64,000 bases of DNA from Devosia sp. YIM 151766 (GCF_030285925.1 NZ_CP127251.1:2170001-2234000), one strand, 5' to 3'. Positions 16,715 through 27,552 are shown, numbered from the stretch's first letter. Program-made: numbers and translations. The notes: generated by a model from the letters alone, not told the origin.

Positions 16715-17164
16715 TCACGACGCCGATATATCCTGGGCGCGCTTGAGGATTTCGGGCAATTGCTTGTCGATATCGAGCGTGCCGCTTTCGACCTGTTCGA
16801 GGAAAGTGCGGCAGAAGGCGTTCTTGTCGGCCGCCTGATTATAGGCGCTCATGATCTGGCTGCCACCATAATTCTCGGCGGCCTCAAGCTCTGCCTCCGA
16901 CCCGCCGCCCAGGCGGTTGATGACCCGGTCGGCCAGGTCCAAGTAACTGATATTCCTCAGATACCAGTTCGCCGCCGCTTCCTTGTAAGCATTGTCCAGG
17001 CCGGTGGTTTCATAGCAATGGGTGCTCATGGCCTCGACGATGGCCTTGGAGCCATGGAAGGCCATCAGCTCGCCGACCAGGGCGGTGTCGACAGCCTCGT
17101 CCTGACCCTGGACGGGCAGGACGATAGCCAAAAGGGCAGCGGCGACAATCAGAATCCGACGCAA
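16715..17164 (-). CDS. Secreted protein of unknown function
   Basis: 149 residues. A signal peptide (about 1-20, RRILIVAAALLAIVLPVQG) is followed by a helical, acidic protein with two cysteines (CYETTG and AFCRTF) that could form a periplasmic disulfide. I do not recognise a family with confidence. It is a single gene between sucB and the MAPEG gene. The sucB terminator at 17278-17302 lies upstream of it, so it is probably transcribed separately. Confidence 0.6.
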   Translation of the reverse strand: MRRILIVAAALLAIVLPVQGQDEAVDTALVGELMAFHGSKAIVEAMSTHCYETTGLDNAYKEAAANWYLRNISYLDLADRVINRLGGGSEAELEAAENYGGSQIMSAYNQAADKNAFCRTFLEQVESGTLDIDKQLPEILKRAQDISAS

Positions 17165-17277
17165 TACAAACCTCTCCGATCAGCGCTGTGACGATGCGCC
17201 ATTCCTTCGCATAATGACGCAATTCGCTAACAGATTGTTACCCGATGCCGGCTCCCCACACACCATTTGGTGAACAT

Positions 17278-17302
17278 AAAGGGCCCGCCGAAGCGGGCCC
17301 TT
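17278..17302 (-). terminator. Intrinsic terminator after sucB
   Basis: The stem AAGGGCCCGC / GCGGGCCCTT with a 4-base loop lies 52 bases after the sucB stop. In the minus-strand reading direction it is followed by TTTATG. It probably ends the mdh-suc transcript before the small secreted protein gene. Confidence 0.75.
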
Positions 17303-17353
17303 CTAAATTGCGAAAATGGCGATTGCCGGGCCGCGATCCGGCCCGCTTGGGTT

Positions 17354-18610
17354 CTAGAGATCGAGCACCAGGCGCTCGGGCGCTTCGAGGCTTTCCTTGA
17401 CGCGGACCAGGAAGGTCACCGCTTCCTTGCCGTCGACGATCCGGTGATCGTAGCTGAGTGCCAGATACATCATCGGCCGGATGACAATCTGACCGTCGAC
17501 CACGACCGGGCGCTCCTGGATCTTGTGCATGCCCAGAATGCCCGATTGTGGCGCATTGAGGATGGGCGTGGACATCAGCGAGCCATAGACGCCGCCATTG
17601 GAGATGGTGAAGGTGCCGCCCTGCATGTCGGCCATCGACAATTGGCCGTCGCGGGCCTTCCGGCCCAAATTGCCGATTTCCTGCTCGATTTCGGCGATCG
17701 ACATGCGGTCGACATCGCGCACCACCGGAACCACGAGGCCCTTGTCGGTGCCAACGGCCACGCCGATATGGGCGTAATTCTTGTAGATCAGATCGTCGCC
17801 GTCGATTTCGGCGTTGACCGCCGGGATTTCCTTGAGGGCATGCACCACCGCCTTGGCGAAGAAGCCCATGAAACCCAGCTTGACGCCATGCTTCTTCTCG
17901 AACAGCTCGCGGTATTGCTTGCGCAGGTTCATCACCGGCTGCATGTCCACCTCATTGAAGGTGGTGAGCATGGCCGCCGTGTTCTGCGCCTCCTTGAGGC
18001 GCCGCGCAATGGTCTGGCGCAGGCGGGTCATCCGCACCCGCTCTTCGCGCGAGGCATCGTCGGCGGCGACCGGGGCGCGCGGCGCGGCGGCGGGAGCCGG
18101 CGCCGGGGCAGCCGGGGCGGCGGCGGGCTTGGCCAGCGAAGCCAGCACGTCTTCCTTGAGCACCTGGCCAGCCTTGCCCGAACCGGCAATGTCATCGGCC
18201 TTGAGGTCGTTCTCATTGATGAGCTTTTGCGCCGAGGGGGCGGGCGCGCGGTCGGTCGCGGTCACCGGCTTGGCAGCCGGTTCCGGCTTGATCGCCTCGG
18301 GGCCCGCAGCATTATTGGCCGGCGCGTCCGCCTTGGCTTCGGCTTCGGGCGCAGCGGCGGCAGCGCCAGCAGCGGCGGTGCCGATAGCGCCGAGCAATGC
18401 GCCCACATCCACGGTTTCACCCGACTGCGCGGCAATGGCTTCGAGCACGCCGGCGGCCGGCGCGGGGACTTCGATGGTCACCTTGTCGGTTTCGAGTTCG
18501 ACCAAAGGCTCGTCGGCGGCGACGGCATCGCCCACCTGCTTGTACCATTGGCCGATCGTGGCCTCGGTAACGCTTTCCCCAAGGGTCGGCACCCGGATTT
18601 CTGTCGACAT
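17354..18610 (-). CDS. sucB: 2-oxoglutarate dehydrogenase E2 (dihydrolipoyl succinyltransferase)
   Basis: 418 residues. The lipoyl domain is at 1-77 with the lipoylated K43 in ELETDKVT. An Ala/Pro-rich linker follows, then the peripheral subunit-binding domain ([20 protein letters not shown]), a second Ala/Pro linker and the catalytic domain with HRIVDG (about 389-394). It transfers the succinyl group from lipoate to CoA. It lies 79 bases after sucA and is last in the mdh-sucCDAB run. Confidence 0.96.
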   Translation of the reverse strand: MSTEIRVPTLGESVTEATIGQWYKQVGDAVAADEPLVELETDKVTIEVPAPAAGVLEAIAAQSGETVDVGALLGAIGTAAAGAAAAAPEAEAKADAPANNAAGPEAIKPEPAAKPVTATDRAPAPSAQKLINENDLKADDIAGSGKAGQVLKEDVLASLAKPAAAPAAPAPAPAAAPRAPVAADDASREERVRMTRLRQTIARRLKEAQNTAAMLTTFNEVDMQPVMNLRKQYRELFEKKHGVKLGFMGFFAKAVVHALKEIPAVNAEIDGDDLIYKNYAHIGVAVGTDKGLVVPVVRDVDRMSIAEIEQEIGNLGRKARDGQLSMADMQGGTFTISNGGVYGSLMSTPILNAPQSGILGMHKIQERPVVVDGQIVIRPMMYLALSYDHRIVDGKEAVTFLVRVKESLEAPERLVLDL

Positions 18611-18689
18611 GAAGTTAGTCCTTATTTTGCGGGCCAGAGCGCCACGTCCTGGAAAAGAATGTGACGCTCTTTATGTCTTGTCACAAGGC

Positions 18690-21600
18690 CTAGGTGCCCA
18701 GCGCGTCGTCGAGGAATGCCTGCAGCTGTTCCAGATGCACGCTCATGCGCCCGGTGGCGGGCGAGGCGGCGGCGGGACGGCCGATATACCGCACACGCTG
18801 ATTGCCGCGGCCCATCTGGTCGAACACCCATTCCACATAAGGCTGGATGAAGGCCCAGGCGCCCATATTGCGCGGCTCTTCCTGGCACCAGATCACTTCC
18901 GCGTTGGGGAAGCGGCTCAGCTCGTCCAGCAGCGCCTTGGCCGGGAACGGATAGAGCTGCTCGATGCGCAGGAGATAGACATCGTCGATGCCCTTCTTCT
19001 CGCGGTCTTCGAGCAGGTCGTAATAGACCTTGCCGGTGCACAGCAGGACGCGGCGGATCTTCTCGTCGCCGGTGAGCCTGATCGTGGTCTTGGGCAGGCC
19101 GGGCGCCTCGGCATCGTCCCAGAGCAGGCGATGGAACACGCTGTCCGGCCCCAGCTCCGCCAGACCCGAGACGGCACGTTTGTGGCGCAACAGGCTCTTG
19201 GGGGTCATCAGGATCAGCGGCTTGCGGAAATCACGCTTCAACTGCCGCCGCAGGATGTGGAAATAATTGGCGGGCGTGGTGCAATTGGCCACCTGCATAT
19301 TGTCTTCGGCGCAAAGCTGCAGGAAGCGCTCGGGGCGCGCGGACGAGTGTTCCGGCCCCTGCCCTTCATAGCCATGCGGCAACAGCATCACCAGACCCGA
19401 CATGCGGAACCACTTGCGTTCGCCCGACGAGATGAACTGGTCGATGACCACCTGCGCCCCGTTGACGAAATCGCCGAACTGGGCTTCCCACAAGGTCAGC
19501 GCCTTGGGCTCGGAGAGCGAATAGCCATATTCGAAGCCCAGCACCGCTTCTTCCGACAGCATCGAATTGATGACTTCGTAGCGCGACTGGCCGGGATCGA
19601 GATGGTTGAGCGGCGTATAGGTCTTGTTGTCGACCTTCTGGTCGTTGAGCACCGAATGGCGCTGGCTGAACGTGCCGCGCTCCACGTCCTGCCCGGACAG
19701 GCGCACCGGATATCCTTCGGTGACCAGCGTGCCGAAGGCCAGCGCCTCGGCGGTGGCCCAGTCGATGCCCTCGCCGCTTTCGATGGCGGCCAGCCGGTTG
19801 TCCATGAAACGCTTCACCGTACGGTGGACGTTGAACTCCGCCGGCACCTGGGTGAGCTTGGTGCCGATTTCCACCAACCGGTCGATGGCGACGCCGGTTT
19901 CGCCACGGCGCGGGCCTTCATCATGAGCGGGCTTGAAGCTCTTCCATTGCCCGTCGAGCCAGTCGGCCTTGTTGGGGCGATAATCCTGGCCGGCCTCGAA
20001 TTCGGCCTCCAGCCTGGCCCGCCAATCGGCCTTGAGCGCATCGATCTCGGCCTGGCTCAGCAGGCCTTCGGCGATGAGCTTTTCCGAATAGAGTTCCAGC
20101 GTGGTCTTGTGCGACCGGATCCTGGAATACATCAGCGGCTGGGTGAAGCTGGGCTCGTCGCCTTCATTGTGACCGAAGCGGCGATAGCAGAACATGTCGA
20201 TGACGACCGGCTTGCCGAACTTCTGGCGGAACTCCACCGCGACCTTGGCCGCGAATACCACCGCTTCCGGATCGTCGCCGTTCACATGCAGAACCGGCGC
20301 CTCGATCATCTTGGCGACATCGGTGGGATAGGGCGAGGAGCGGGAATGGATCGGCGAGGTGGTGAAGCCGATCTGATTGTTGATGACGAAATGGATCGAA
20401 CCGCCGGTCCGATGGCCCTTGAGGCCGGACAGGCCCAGGCATTCGGCCACGACGCCCTGGCCGGCAAAGGCCGCATCGCCATGGATCAGCAGCGGCAGCA
20501 CCATGGAGCGGTCGGGCCGGCCCTCCTGCTCGATATTGACCAGCTTGCCATCGGGCGAGATATGCTGGTCCTGCTTGGCGCGGGCCTTGCCCAGCACCAC
20601 CGGATCGACGATTTCGAGGTGCGAGGGATTGGCCGTCAGTGACAGGTGCACCTTGTTGCTGTCGAATTCGCGGTCCGAGGACGCGCCGAGGTGATATTTC
20701 ACGTCGCCCGAACCCTCGACATCGTCGGGGTAGAAGGCGCCGCCCTTGAATTCGTGGAACAGCGCGCGGTGCGGCTTGCCCAGCACCTGGGTCAAGACGT
20801 TGAGGCGGCCGCGATGGGCCATGCCCAGCACGATATCCTTGATCCCCAGCGCGCCGCCGCGCTTGATGATCTGTTCCAGCGCCGGAATGGTGGCTTCGCC
20901 GCCATCGAGGCCGAAACGCTTGGTGCCGGTATATTTGACGTCGAGGAACTTCTCGAAGCCCTCGGCCTCGATCAGCTTGTTGAGGATCGCCTTCTTGCCT
21001 TCGGGGGTGAAGGAGATTTCCTTGTCCGGACCTTCGATACGTTCCTGAATCCAGTGCTTGGCCTCCGGATCGGAGATATGCATGAATTCGATGCCGAGCG
21101 TACCGCAATAGGTGCGTTGCAGGATGGCCTGCATCTCGGGAATGGTGGCGTATTCGAGGCCCAGATAATTGTCGATGAAAATCTTGCGATCGTAATCGGC
21201 CTCGGTGAAACCGTAATTCTTCGGATCGAGCTCGGACGCCTGGTCGGCGGATTTGAGCTTGAGCGGATCGAGATCGGCATGCAGATGCCCGCGCATGCGA
21301 TAGGCGCGGATCATCATGATGGCGTGGATGGAATCGCGGGTGGCTTGCAGCACCTCGTCGGCGCTGGGGGCGGGTCTGCCCGCTTCCTTCGCCTGCCGGG
21401 CCGTGGCTTGCTCGGTCTTTACGGCGAGTTCGCCCCAATTGCCGTCCAGGGCATTGACCAGGTCGCCGCTTTCGGCCGGCGGCCAGTCCCGGCGGCTCCA
21501 GCTCGGGCCGTCGGCATTCTTCCGCGCCGCGTCCGGGCTGTCGTCGAGCCGGGAGAAAAAGCTGGCCCAGCTCTCGTCGACGCTGGAAGGATCGCTTTTG

Positions 21601-21692
21601 AACCTGGAATAGAGTTGTTCGATGTAGTCGGCGTTCCCACCATAGAGGAACGAGGTCAGCAAGAACGTGTCGTTCTTTTCCTGTCGTGTCAT
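18690..21692 (-). CDS. sucA: 2-oxoglutarate dehydrogenase E1
   Basis: 1000 residues, full length. The N-terminus FLLTSFLYGGNADYIEQLY is the E2-binding region. The thiamine diphosphate domain shows GMAHRGRLNVL, HGDAAFAGQG and FCYRRFGHNEGDEP. The transketolase-like C-terminal part has LPHGYEGQGPEHSSARPERF. It decarboxylates 2-oxoglutarate and passes the succinyl group to the SucB lipoate. The gap to sucD upstream is 337 bases, contains REP-like repeats and a strong inverted repeat, and may hold its own promoter. Confidence 0.96.
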   Translation of the reverse strand: MTRQEKNDTFLLTSFLYGGNADYIEQLYSRFKSDPSSVDESWASFFSRLDDSPDAARKNADGPSWSRRDWPPAESGDLVNALDGNWGELAVKTEQATARQAKEAGRPAPSADEVLQATRDSIHAIMMIRAYRMRGHLHADLDPLKLKSADQASELDPKNYGFTEADYDRKIFIDNYLGLEYATIPEMQAILQRTYCGTLGIEFMHISDPEAKHWIQERIEGPDKEISFTPEGKKAILNKLIEAEGFEKFLDVKYTGTKRFGLDGGEATIPALEQIIKRGGALGIKDIVLGMAHRGRLNVLTQVLGKPHRALFHEFKGGAFYPDDVEGSGDVKYHLGASSDREFDSNKVHLSLTANPSHLEIVDPVVLGKARAKQDQHISPDGKLVNIEQEGRPDRSMVLPLLIHGDAAFAGQGVVAECLGLSGLKGHRTGGSIHFVINNQIGFTTSPIHSRSSPYPTDVAKMIEAPVLHVNGDDPEAVVFAAKVAVEFRQKFGKPVVIDMFCYRRFGHNEGDEPSFTQPLMYSRIRSHKTTLELYSEKLIAEGLLSQAEIDALKADWRARLEAEFEAGQDYRPNKADWLDGQWKSFKPAHDEGPRRGETGVAIDRLVEIGTKLTQVPAEFNVHRTVKRFMDNRLAAIESGEGIDWATAEALAFGTLVTEGYPVRLSGQDVERGTFSQRHSVLNDQKVDNKTYTPLNHLDPGQSRYEVINSMLSEEAVLGFEYGYSLSEPKALTLWEAQFGDFVNGAQVVIDQFISSGERKWFRMSGLVMLLPHGYEGQGPEHSSARPERFLQLCAEDNMQVANCTTPANYFHILRRQLKRDFRKPLILMTPKSLLRHKRAVSGLAELGPDSVFHRLLWDDAEAPGLPKTTIRLTGDEKIRRVLLCTGKVYYDLLEDREKKGIDDVYLLRIEQLYPFPAKALLDELSRFPNAEVIWCQEEPRNMGAWAFIQPYVEWVFDQMGRGNQRVRYIGRPAAASPATGRMSVHLEQLQAFLDDALGT

Positions 21693-21758
21693 CGCGTGTG
21701 TCGCAGGACCTCTCGCCCTGCCATCCTTCTCAACGAACCGGCGGCGCCGATTGCAAAT

Positions 21759-21790
21759 GCGGTCATTAAAAGCGAGGCAATAATGACCGC
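21759..21790. repeat. Strong inverted repeat in the sucD-sucA gap
   Basis: GCGGTCATTA (21759-21768) and TAATGACCGC (21781-21790) are perfect 10-base arms around a 12-base loop, 67 bases upstream of the sucA start. On the plus strand it is followed by TTTTCC. It could be a leader hairpin, an operator or a weak terminator; it is unlike the REP families of the window. Confidence 0.6.
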
Positions 21791-21924
21791 TTTTCCTTTG
21801 TATCTTGTTAAGACTTGCAGCGCCTTCAAGAGGCGGTGCGGCTCACTCGATCGTCCAGGTCATGACTTAGCACCAAACCATGACCGAAGCGCGACCGACA
21901 TTGGTCGCATGGCCTCTCGTAGCC

Positions 21925-22028
21925 CTCATCCTGATCCTTCGGCAAGCGCAGGATGCCGCAGGAGGCGGTTGGCAGCTCGGTGGCCGCGACCCCATGGTTC
22001 GACAAGCTCACCATGAGGTCTATGAGAG
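21925..22028. repeat. REP-like elements (GACAAGCTCA type), two copies
   Basis: A degenerate copy (CTCATCCTGATCCTTCGGCA..., 21925-21963) and a fuller copy (GGTTCGACAAGCTCACCATG followed by AGGTCTATGAGAG, to 22028) lie in the sucD-sucA gap. The same core recurs at 32247-32285 and 46337-46374, and in inverse at 46288-46324. The rest of the 337-base gap holds the inverted repeat at 21759 and no gene that I can support. Confidence 0.7.
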
Positions 22029-22029
22029 C

Positions 22030-22938
22030 CTATCCCCTCAGCACTTCGGCCAGCGTGGCGCCGATGCGGGCCGGGGACTTGGAGACGCGAATGCCGGCCG
22101 CTTCCATGGCGGCGATCTTGTCTTCGGCGCCGCCCTTGCCGCCGGAAATCACCGCGCCGGCATGGCCCATCGTGCGGCCGGGAGGGGCGGTGAGGCCGGC
22201 GATGAAACCGGCCATCGGCTTCTTGCGGCCCTTCCGGGCCTCGTCGATCAGGAACTGGGCGGCCTCTTCCTCGGCCGAGCCGCCGATCTCGCCGATCATG
22301 ATGATCGACTGGGTGGCTTCGTCGGCGAGGAACATTTCAAGGACGTCGATGAACTCGGTGCCCTTGACCGGATCGCCGCCAATGCCGACCGCCGTGGTCT
22401 GGCCCAGGCCCTCATTGGTGGTCTGGAACACCGCTTCATAGGTAAGCGTGCCGGAGCGCGAGACGATGCCCACCGAGCCCTTGGAGAAGATCGAGCCCGG
22501 CATGATGCCGATCTTGCATTCTTCCGGAGTGAGGACGCCGGGGCAATTGGGGCCGATCAGGCGCGAACTGGACTTTTCCAGCCTGGCCTTGACGCGGACC
22601 ATGTCGAGCACCGGCACGCCTTCGGTGATGCAGACGATGAGCGGGATTTCCGCGTCGATCGCTTCCTCGATGGCGGCGGCGGCACCCGCCGGCGGCACAT
22701 AGATGACCGAGGCATTGGCGCCGGTCTTTTCCTTGCCTTCGGCAACGCTGGCATAGACCGGCAGCGTGGCGGAGGCATCGAGCCCGGAGGTCCAGGTTTC
22801 CCCGGCCTTTCTGGGGTTCACGCCGCCCACCATCTTGGTGCCGAAATAGGCCAGGGCCTGTTCGGTGTGAAAGGTGCCGGTCTTGCCGGTCAGGCCCTGC
22901 ACGAGAACCTTGGTGTCTTTGTTGACGAGAATCGACAT
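22030..22938 (-). CDS. sucD: Succinyl-CoA ligase, alpha subunit
   Basis: 302 residues. The N-terminal CoA-binding part has [17 protein letters not shown], and the phosphohistidine loop [16 protein letters not shown] places the active His at about residue 259. With SucC it makes succinate and ATP or GTP from succinyl-CoA. It lies 27 bases after sucC and clearly shares its transcript. Confidence 0.96.
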   Translation of the reverse strand: MSILVNKDTKVLVQGLTGKTGTFHTEQALAYFGTKMVGGVNPRKAGETWTSGLDASATLPVYASVAEGKEKTGANASVIYVPPAGAAAAIEEAIDAEIPLIVCITEGVPVLDMVRVKARLEKSSSRLIGPNCPGVLTPEECKIGIMPGSIFSKGSVGIVSRSGTLTYEAVFQTTNEGLGQTTAVGIGGDPVKGTEFIDVLEMFLADEATQSIIMIGEIGGSAEEEAAQFLIDEARKGRKKPMAGFIAGLTAPPGRTMGHAGAVISGGKGGAEDKIAAMEAAGIRVSKSPARIGATLAEVLRG

Positions 22939-22965
22939 GGGTTACTTCTCTCTTGCAGGTGGGGC

Positions 22966-24165
22966 TCAGGCGGCCTTGCCGACGGCGGCGACGATCTTTT
23001 GCGCAGCGTCGTCAAGATCGTCGGCGGAGATGACGTCGAGACCCGAATTGTCGAGGATTTCCTTGCCTTCCTTGACGCGGGTGCCTTCGAGGCGAACCAC
23101 CAGCGGCACTTCGAGGCCGACTTCCTTGACCGCCGCGATGACGCCCTCGGCAATGACATCGCAGCGCATGATGCCGCCGAAGATGTTGACGAGAATGCCC
23201 TTCACGGCCGGATCGGCGGTGATGATCTTGAAGGCCGCGGTGACCTTCTCCTTGGACGCGCCGCCGCCCACATCGAGGAAATTGGCCGGCTCGGCGCCAT
23301 AGAGCTTGATGATGTCCATGGTGGACATGGCCAGGCCCGCGCCATTGACCATGCAGCCGATATTGCCGTCCAGCGCCACATAGGCGAGGTCGAACTTGGA
23401 GGCTTCGATTTCCTTGGCGTCTTCCTCGCTGAGATCGCGCAGGGGCTTGAGTTCCTCATGGCGGAACGCGGCATTGCCGTCGAAGCTGACCTTGGCGTCG
23501 AGGACGCGCAGGCGGCCGTCCTGCATGACGATCAGCGGGTTCACCTCGAGCAGGCTCATGTCCTTTTCGGTGAACGCCTTGTAGAGGATCGGGAACAGAC
23601 TCTTGCCATCCTCGGCGGCGGCGCCGTCAAGCTCGAGGGCCGTGTTGATCCTGGCGATATCGGCATCGGTGACGCCCGTGTCGGGATCGATGGCGACGGT
23701 GATGATCTTTTCAGGCGTCGCCTCGGCCACCGCCTCGATATCCATGCCGCCTTCGGTGGAGACCACGAAGGAGACGCGGCTCGACGCGCGGTCGACCAGA
23801 AGCGAGCAATAAAGCTCGCGGGCAATGTCGGCGCCGTCCTCGATATAAAGGCGGTTGACCTGCTTGCCGGCCTCGCCGGTCTGCTTGGTCACCAGCGTAT
23901 TGCCCAGCATTTCGCGGGCATTGGCCACCACCTCATCGACCGATTTGGCCAGCCGCACCCCACCCTTGGAATCGGGACCCAATTCCTTGAACTTGCCCTT
24001 GCCGCGACCGCCGGCATGGATCTGGCTCTTGACCACATAAAGCGGTCCGGGCAGCGATTTCGCCGCCGCCTCCGCCTCGTCGGCGGCGAAGATGGCCACG
24101 CCGGCAGCGACGGGCGCGCCGTAGGATTTCAGCAGCTCTTTGGCCTGATGTTCATGGATGTTCAT
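22966..24165 (-). CDS. sucC: Succinyl-CoA ligase (ADP/GDP-forming), beta subunit
   Basis: 399 residues. [16 protein letters not shown] starts the ATP-grasp domain, with [12 protein letters not shown] for nucleotide binding. LEVNPLIV and [12 protein letters not shown] mark the metal-binding and C-terminal ligase domains. It is the nucleotide-binding partner of SucD. The gap to mdh (139 bases) holds an inverted REP pair. Confidence 0.96.
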   Translation of the reverse strand: MNIHEHQAKELLKSYGAPVAAGVAIFAADEAEAAAKSLPGPLYVVKSQIHAGGRGKGKFKELGPDSKGGVRLAKSVDEVVANAREMLGNTLVTKQTGEAGKQVNRLYIEDGADIARELYCSLLVDRASSRVSFVVSTEGGMDIEAVAEATPEKIITVAIDPDTGVTDADIARINTALELDGAAAEDGKSLFPILYKAFTEKDMSLLEVNPLIVMQDGRLRVLDAKVSFDGNAAFRHEELKPLRDLSEEDAKEIEASKFDLAYVALDGNIGCMVNGAGLAMSTMDIIKLYGAEPANFLDVGGGASKEKVTAAFKIITADPAVKGILVNIFGGIMRCDVIAEGVIAAVKEVGLEVPLVVRLEGTRVKEGKEILDNSGLDVISADDLDDAAQKIVAAVGKAA

Positions 24166-24220
24166 GTCTGTTTCCCCTGGATGGGTATCTCGTCGCGATC
24201 ACCGGGCCTCAACCCCCACC

Positions 24221-24293
24221 GCGTCATTCCCGCGCCAGCGGAAATCTCACTTCGGCGCTCCACACGGAAATCCCGCTGGCGCGGGGATGACGC
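24221..24293. repeat. Inverted REP pair (GTCATTCCCGC type) between mdh and sucC
   Basis: GCGTCATTCCCGCGCCAGCG and a reverse-oriented copy ending GCGCGGGGATGACGC face each other about 20 bases apart. Related copies lie at 26733-26810, 27961-27985, 32161-32228, 59208-59235 and 60221-60252. The pair lies within what should be one transcript. Confidence 0.85.
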
Positions 24294-24304
24294 CGTGTTT
24301 GTGG

Positions 24305-25273
<969 letters not shown>

Positions 25274-25400
25274 TCATCCCGACTGCGTTGAATTGGCGCA
25301 GTTCTTAACCCCAGCGGCATGGCCCGGCAAGTGAACCGTTCGTCGTAAGGCGGAAATGGGCCATGCTCATGGGCGAAGGGGGTATGCTTTTTGGGCAAAG

Positions 25401-25606
25401 AGCCCCTCACCCGTCTCGCCCTGCGGGCGATCCACCCTCTCCCCGAGGGGGAGAGGAATAAGAGATCCGCAGCGATCTGTTCTTCTCCCCCTCGGAGAGC
25501 AGGTGGCGCGAATTTGCCTATGGCTCGGCCCCGCCATTCGAGCGTAGCTCTCATGGCCTTCTCACCTAAATTCGCTCCACCGGAGCGAATTTGCCTATGG
25601 CTCGGC
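25401..25606. repeat. REP-like element (CCCCTCACCCGTCTCG type) plus a 21-base direct repeat
   Basis: The gap between zapE and mdh is 327 bases. It holds CCCCTCACCCGTCTCGCCCT with a following GAGGGGGAGAGG palindromic part (25402-25455) and a partial second copy (25481-25510). A second unit, GCGAATTTGCCTATGGCTCG plus G, occurs at about 25508 and again at about 25585, where it overlaps the last codons of zapE. The same REP family recurs inside epmB. No gene is supported in the gap. Confidence 0.7.
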
Positions 25607-26716
25607 TCGAAGACCCTTGGCCAGATAGTCTTCCGACTGCATCTCGGCGAGGCGGGACAGGGTGCGCTGGAATTCGAAGGCGGTCTTGTCGTCGGCGCCC
25701 AATTGCTCCAGCGGCACGGCGAAGCTGGCAGCGAGCTTGACGCCCCGGTCGTAAAGCGAATCGATGAGCAGGATGAAGCGCTTGGCCGCGTCGGATTTCG
25801 TCCGGTCCATCTGCGGGACATTGTCGATGACCAGCGAGTCGAATTGATGGGCGATGCGCACGAAGTCGCGGGTGCCCAGCGGCGTCTCGCAGAGATCGGC
25901 AAAGTCGAACCGCGCCGCCCCCATGGCCATGAGGGGCACGAGAATCTGGCGGCCGATGCTCTCGACCGCCCCCGGAGTCCCCTGCTCTCCCCCGGTGATG
26001 CGCAGCCACATACGGTCCATCGCCGCCTCGACCTCCGGGCCGCTGCCAAAGGCATAGACCTGTTGGCCGGCAAATTTCAGCCGCCGGTAATCCTGCTCGG
26101 AGGGCAGCGAGGCCACCACAGTTTTTTCCTGCAACAGGGCGATGAAGGGCAGGAAGAGCTGGCGGTTGAGACCGTCCTTGTAGAGCCCGTCCGGCGCCAT
26201 GTTGGAGGTGGCGACCAGCGTTACCCCACCAGCGAAGAGCTTGCCGAACAGCCGGTCGAGCAACATCGCATTGGCGATGTCGTGAACGTGGAATTCATCG
26301 AGGCAGAGCAGGCGCAGGCCGGATTTGAGGATGGGCTTCACCACCGCCTCGATCGGATCGGCATTGTCGTCCTTGCCCCTGGCCGATTGGCGGAAGGCGG
26401 CAATGCCATTATGGACCTCATCCATGAATTCATGGAAATGCAGCCGCCGCTTTTCCCTGAACGGAACCGCAGCAAAGAACAGGTCCATCAGCATGGTCTT
26501 GCCGCGGCCGACCTCGCCATGAAGGTAGAGGCCACGGACCGCGCGGTTTTTCTCGAACAGTCCGAACAGGCGCTTCGGCTTTGCGGCAAGCAGATCCTGG
26601 AGCACACGGTCGAGCTCGCCCGCCGCATCGCGCTGCGCCGGATCGGCGGTCAGCGCCGCCCGGGCGACCAGATCGTCATAGGCGGCGCGGACGGCAGCGG
26701 AGGGAGAAGAAGACAT
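25595..26716 (-). CDS. zapE: ZapE/AFG1-family ATPase
   Basis: 373 residues from ATG 26716. Walker A GEVGRGKT is at 67-74, Walker B LRLLCLDEFHVHD at 134-146, and FATSN-like sensor LVATSN follows. ZapE/AFG1 proteins are AAA-type ATPases associated with cell division in bacteria and protein quality control in mitochondria. The reading frame continues upstream to 26875, but that part is translated REP sequence (VTPAKAGASV...SRFRGNDP), so the shorter start is used. The zapE-mdh-suc order is common in this bacterial order. Confidence 0.92.
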   Translation of the reverse strand: MSSSPSAAVRAAYDDLVARAALTADPAQRDAAGELDRVLQDLLAAKPKRLFGLFEKNRAVRGLYLHGEVGRGKTMLMDLFFAAVPFREKRRLHFHEFMDEVHNGIAAFRQSARGKDDNADPIEAVVKPILKSGLRLLCLDEFHVHDIANAMLLDRLFGKLFAGGVTLVATSNMAPDGLYKDGLNRQLFLPFIALLQEKTVVASLPSEQDYRRLKFAGQQVYAFGSGPEVEAAMDRMWLRITGGEQGTPGAVESIGRQILVPLMAMGAARFDFADLCETPLGTRDFVRIAHQFDSLVIDNVPQMDRTKSDAAKRFILLIDSLYDRGVKLAASFAVPLEQLGADDKTAFEFQRTLSRLAEMQSEDYLAKGLRAEP

Positions 26717-26732
26717 GAAAGAAATTACCACC

Positions 26733-26810
26733 GGGTCATTCCCGCGAAAGCGGGAATCCTGCTGATCGACATGCAAAACAGAGGCCCCCGCTTTCGCGGG
26801 GGTGACACCG
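26733..26810. repeat. Inverted REP pair (GTCATTCCCGC type) upstream of zapE
   Basis: GTCATTCCCGCGAAAGCGGG and its reverse-oriented partner CCCCCGCTTTCGCGGGGGTG are separated by about 34 bases. They lie just before the zapE start and would form stable hairpins in RNA of either strand. Confidence 0.9.
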
Positions 26811-26893
26811 TGCTTGCATAGAGCGCAGCGCGTTAAGGGGTCAAGCCTGGAGGGGAGCGATCGAGCGGAGAACAAGACCGGTCCTGCCAGATC

Positions 26894-26925
26894 GCAAGAA
26901 CCCTCGCGTCAGGCGCGAGGGTGCC
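26894..26925. repeat. REP-like hairpin (CCCTCGCG type) after the lipoprotein gene
   Basis: GCAAGAACCCTCGCGTCAGG followed by CGCGAGGGTGCC is a single unit of the family found as pairs at 32043, 46395 and 63261 and as a terminator-like copy at 49439. It may help end the lipoprotein transcript, together with the smaller stem GCCCC...GGGGC at about 26937-26954. Confidence 0.75.
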
Positions 26926-26961
26926 GATTGGTGGCGGCCCCAAAGAAATGGGGCATCCGGC

Positions 26962-27552
26962 TTATCGCGACATCGAGACGGCCTGACCGCCGCCCATCGT
27001 GCCGATATAGCGGCCGCCGGAGGGGGCGAGGAAGGCGGCGATATTGCCGTTGTCATCATAGAGCTGGAGCTGGCTGCCCACCTGCTGCCAGCCGGTGACC
27101 GAGGCGATCTGCGGCACGGTGCAGCCGGGGGCCGAGGCCCGGTAATAATTGGTGCCGGTCTTGGCGGTGAGCGGCAGGTTGAGCCGGCAGGACTGGCCGG
27201 CGGCGGCCACGTCCCAGGCCCCTTCGGGGCCGACGGAAATGCCGGTGGACATCGGCTGGTCGAGCGAGACGATGGAGCCGGCGCCCGTGCCGGCCACCTG
27301 GGTTCCGCCGGCAATCTGCCCGCCCAGGACCGGCTGCCCGGAAAGACCCGGCGCCGGAGTGCCGGTGGCGCCGATCGGCGGCAGACTGTTCTGCTGCACG
27401 TTCGAAGGCTGCACCGGCTGAAGCTGTTGCGGCTGGCCAACCACATTGAGGTTGGCGGTATTGGTCCGGCTGCTCGGCGAACACGCCGCCAGCACAAGGG
27501 CAATGGCCGCCAGTCCCGCCACGGATGTAAAGCTGTGCTTCCAATCCTGCAT
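26962..27552 (-). CDS. Outer membrane lipoprotein, Omp19/protease-inhibitor Inh family
   Basis: 196 residues. A signal peptide with lipobox LAAC (C24) makes this a lipoprotein. A Pro/Gln/Gly-rich linker (about 30-110) leads to a C-terminal domain (about 115-196) with W, a CxL-type pair of cysteines (SCRL and GCTVP) and GWQQVGSQLQLYDDNG, as in AprI/Inh-type protease inhibitors and Brucella Omp19. It probably guards the envelope against proteases. Monocistronic. Confidence 0.85.
   Translation of the reverse strand: MQDWKHSFTSVAGLAAIALVLAACSPSSRTNTANLNVVGQPQQLQPVQPSNVQQNSLPPIGATGTPAPGLSGQPVLGGQIAGGTQVAGTGAGSIVSLDQPMSTGISVGPEGAWDVAAAGQSCRLNLPLTAKTGTNYYRASAPGCTVPQIASVTGWQQVGSQLQLYDDNGNIAAFLAPSGGRYIGTMGGGQAVSMSR

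Noticed and set aside
17814-20642. Open frame of 942 codons on the plus strand across sucB and sucA
   Set aside because: It is the antisense shadow of two certain TCA-cycle genes in GC-rich DNA, with no recognisable domain and no plausible start site.
26717-26875. N-terminal extension of zapE
   Set aside because: The extra residues are a translated REP pair and have no family homology; ATG 26716 fits.
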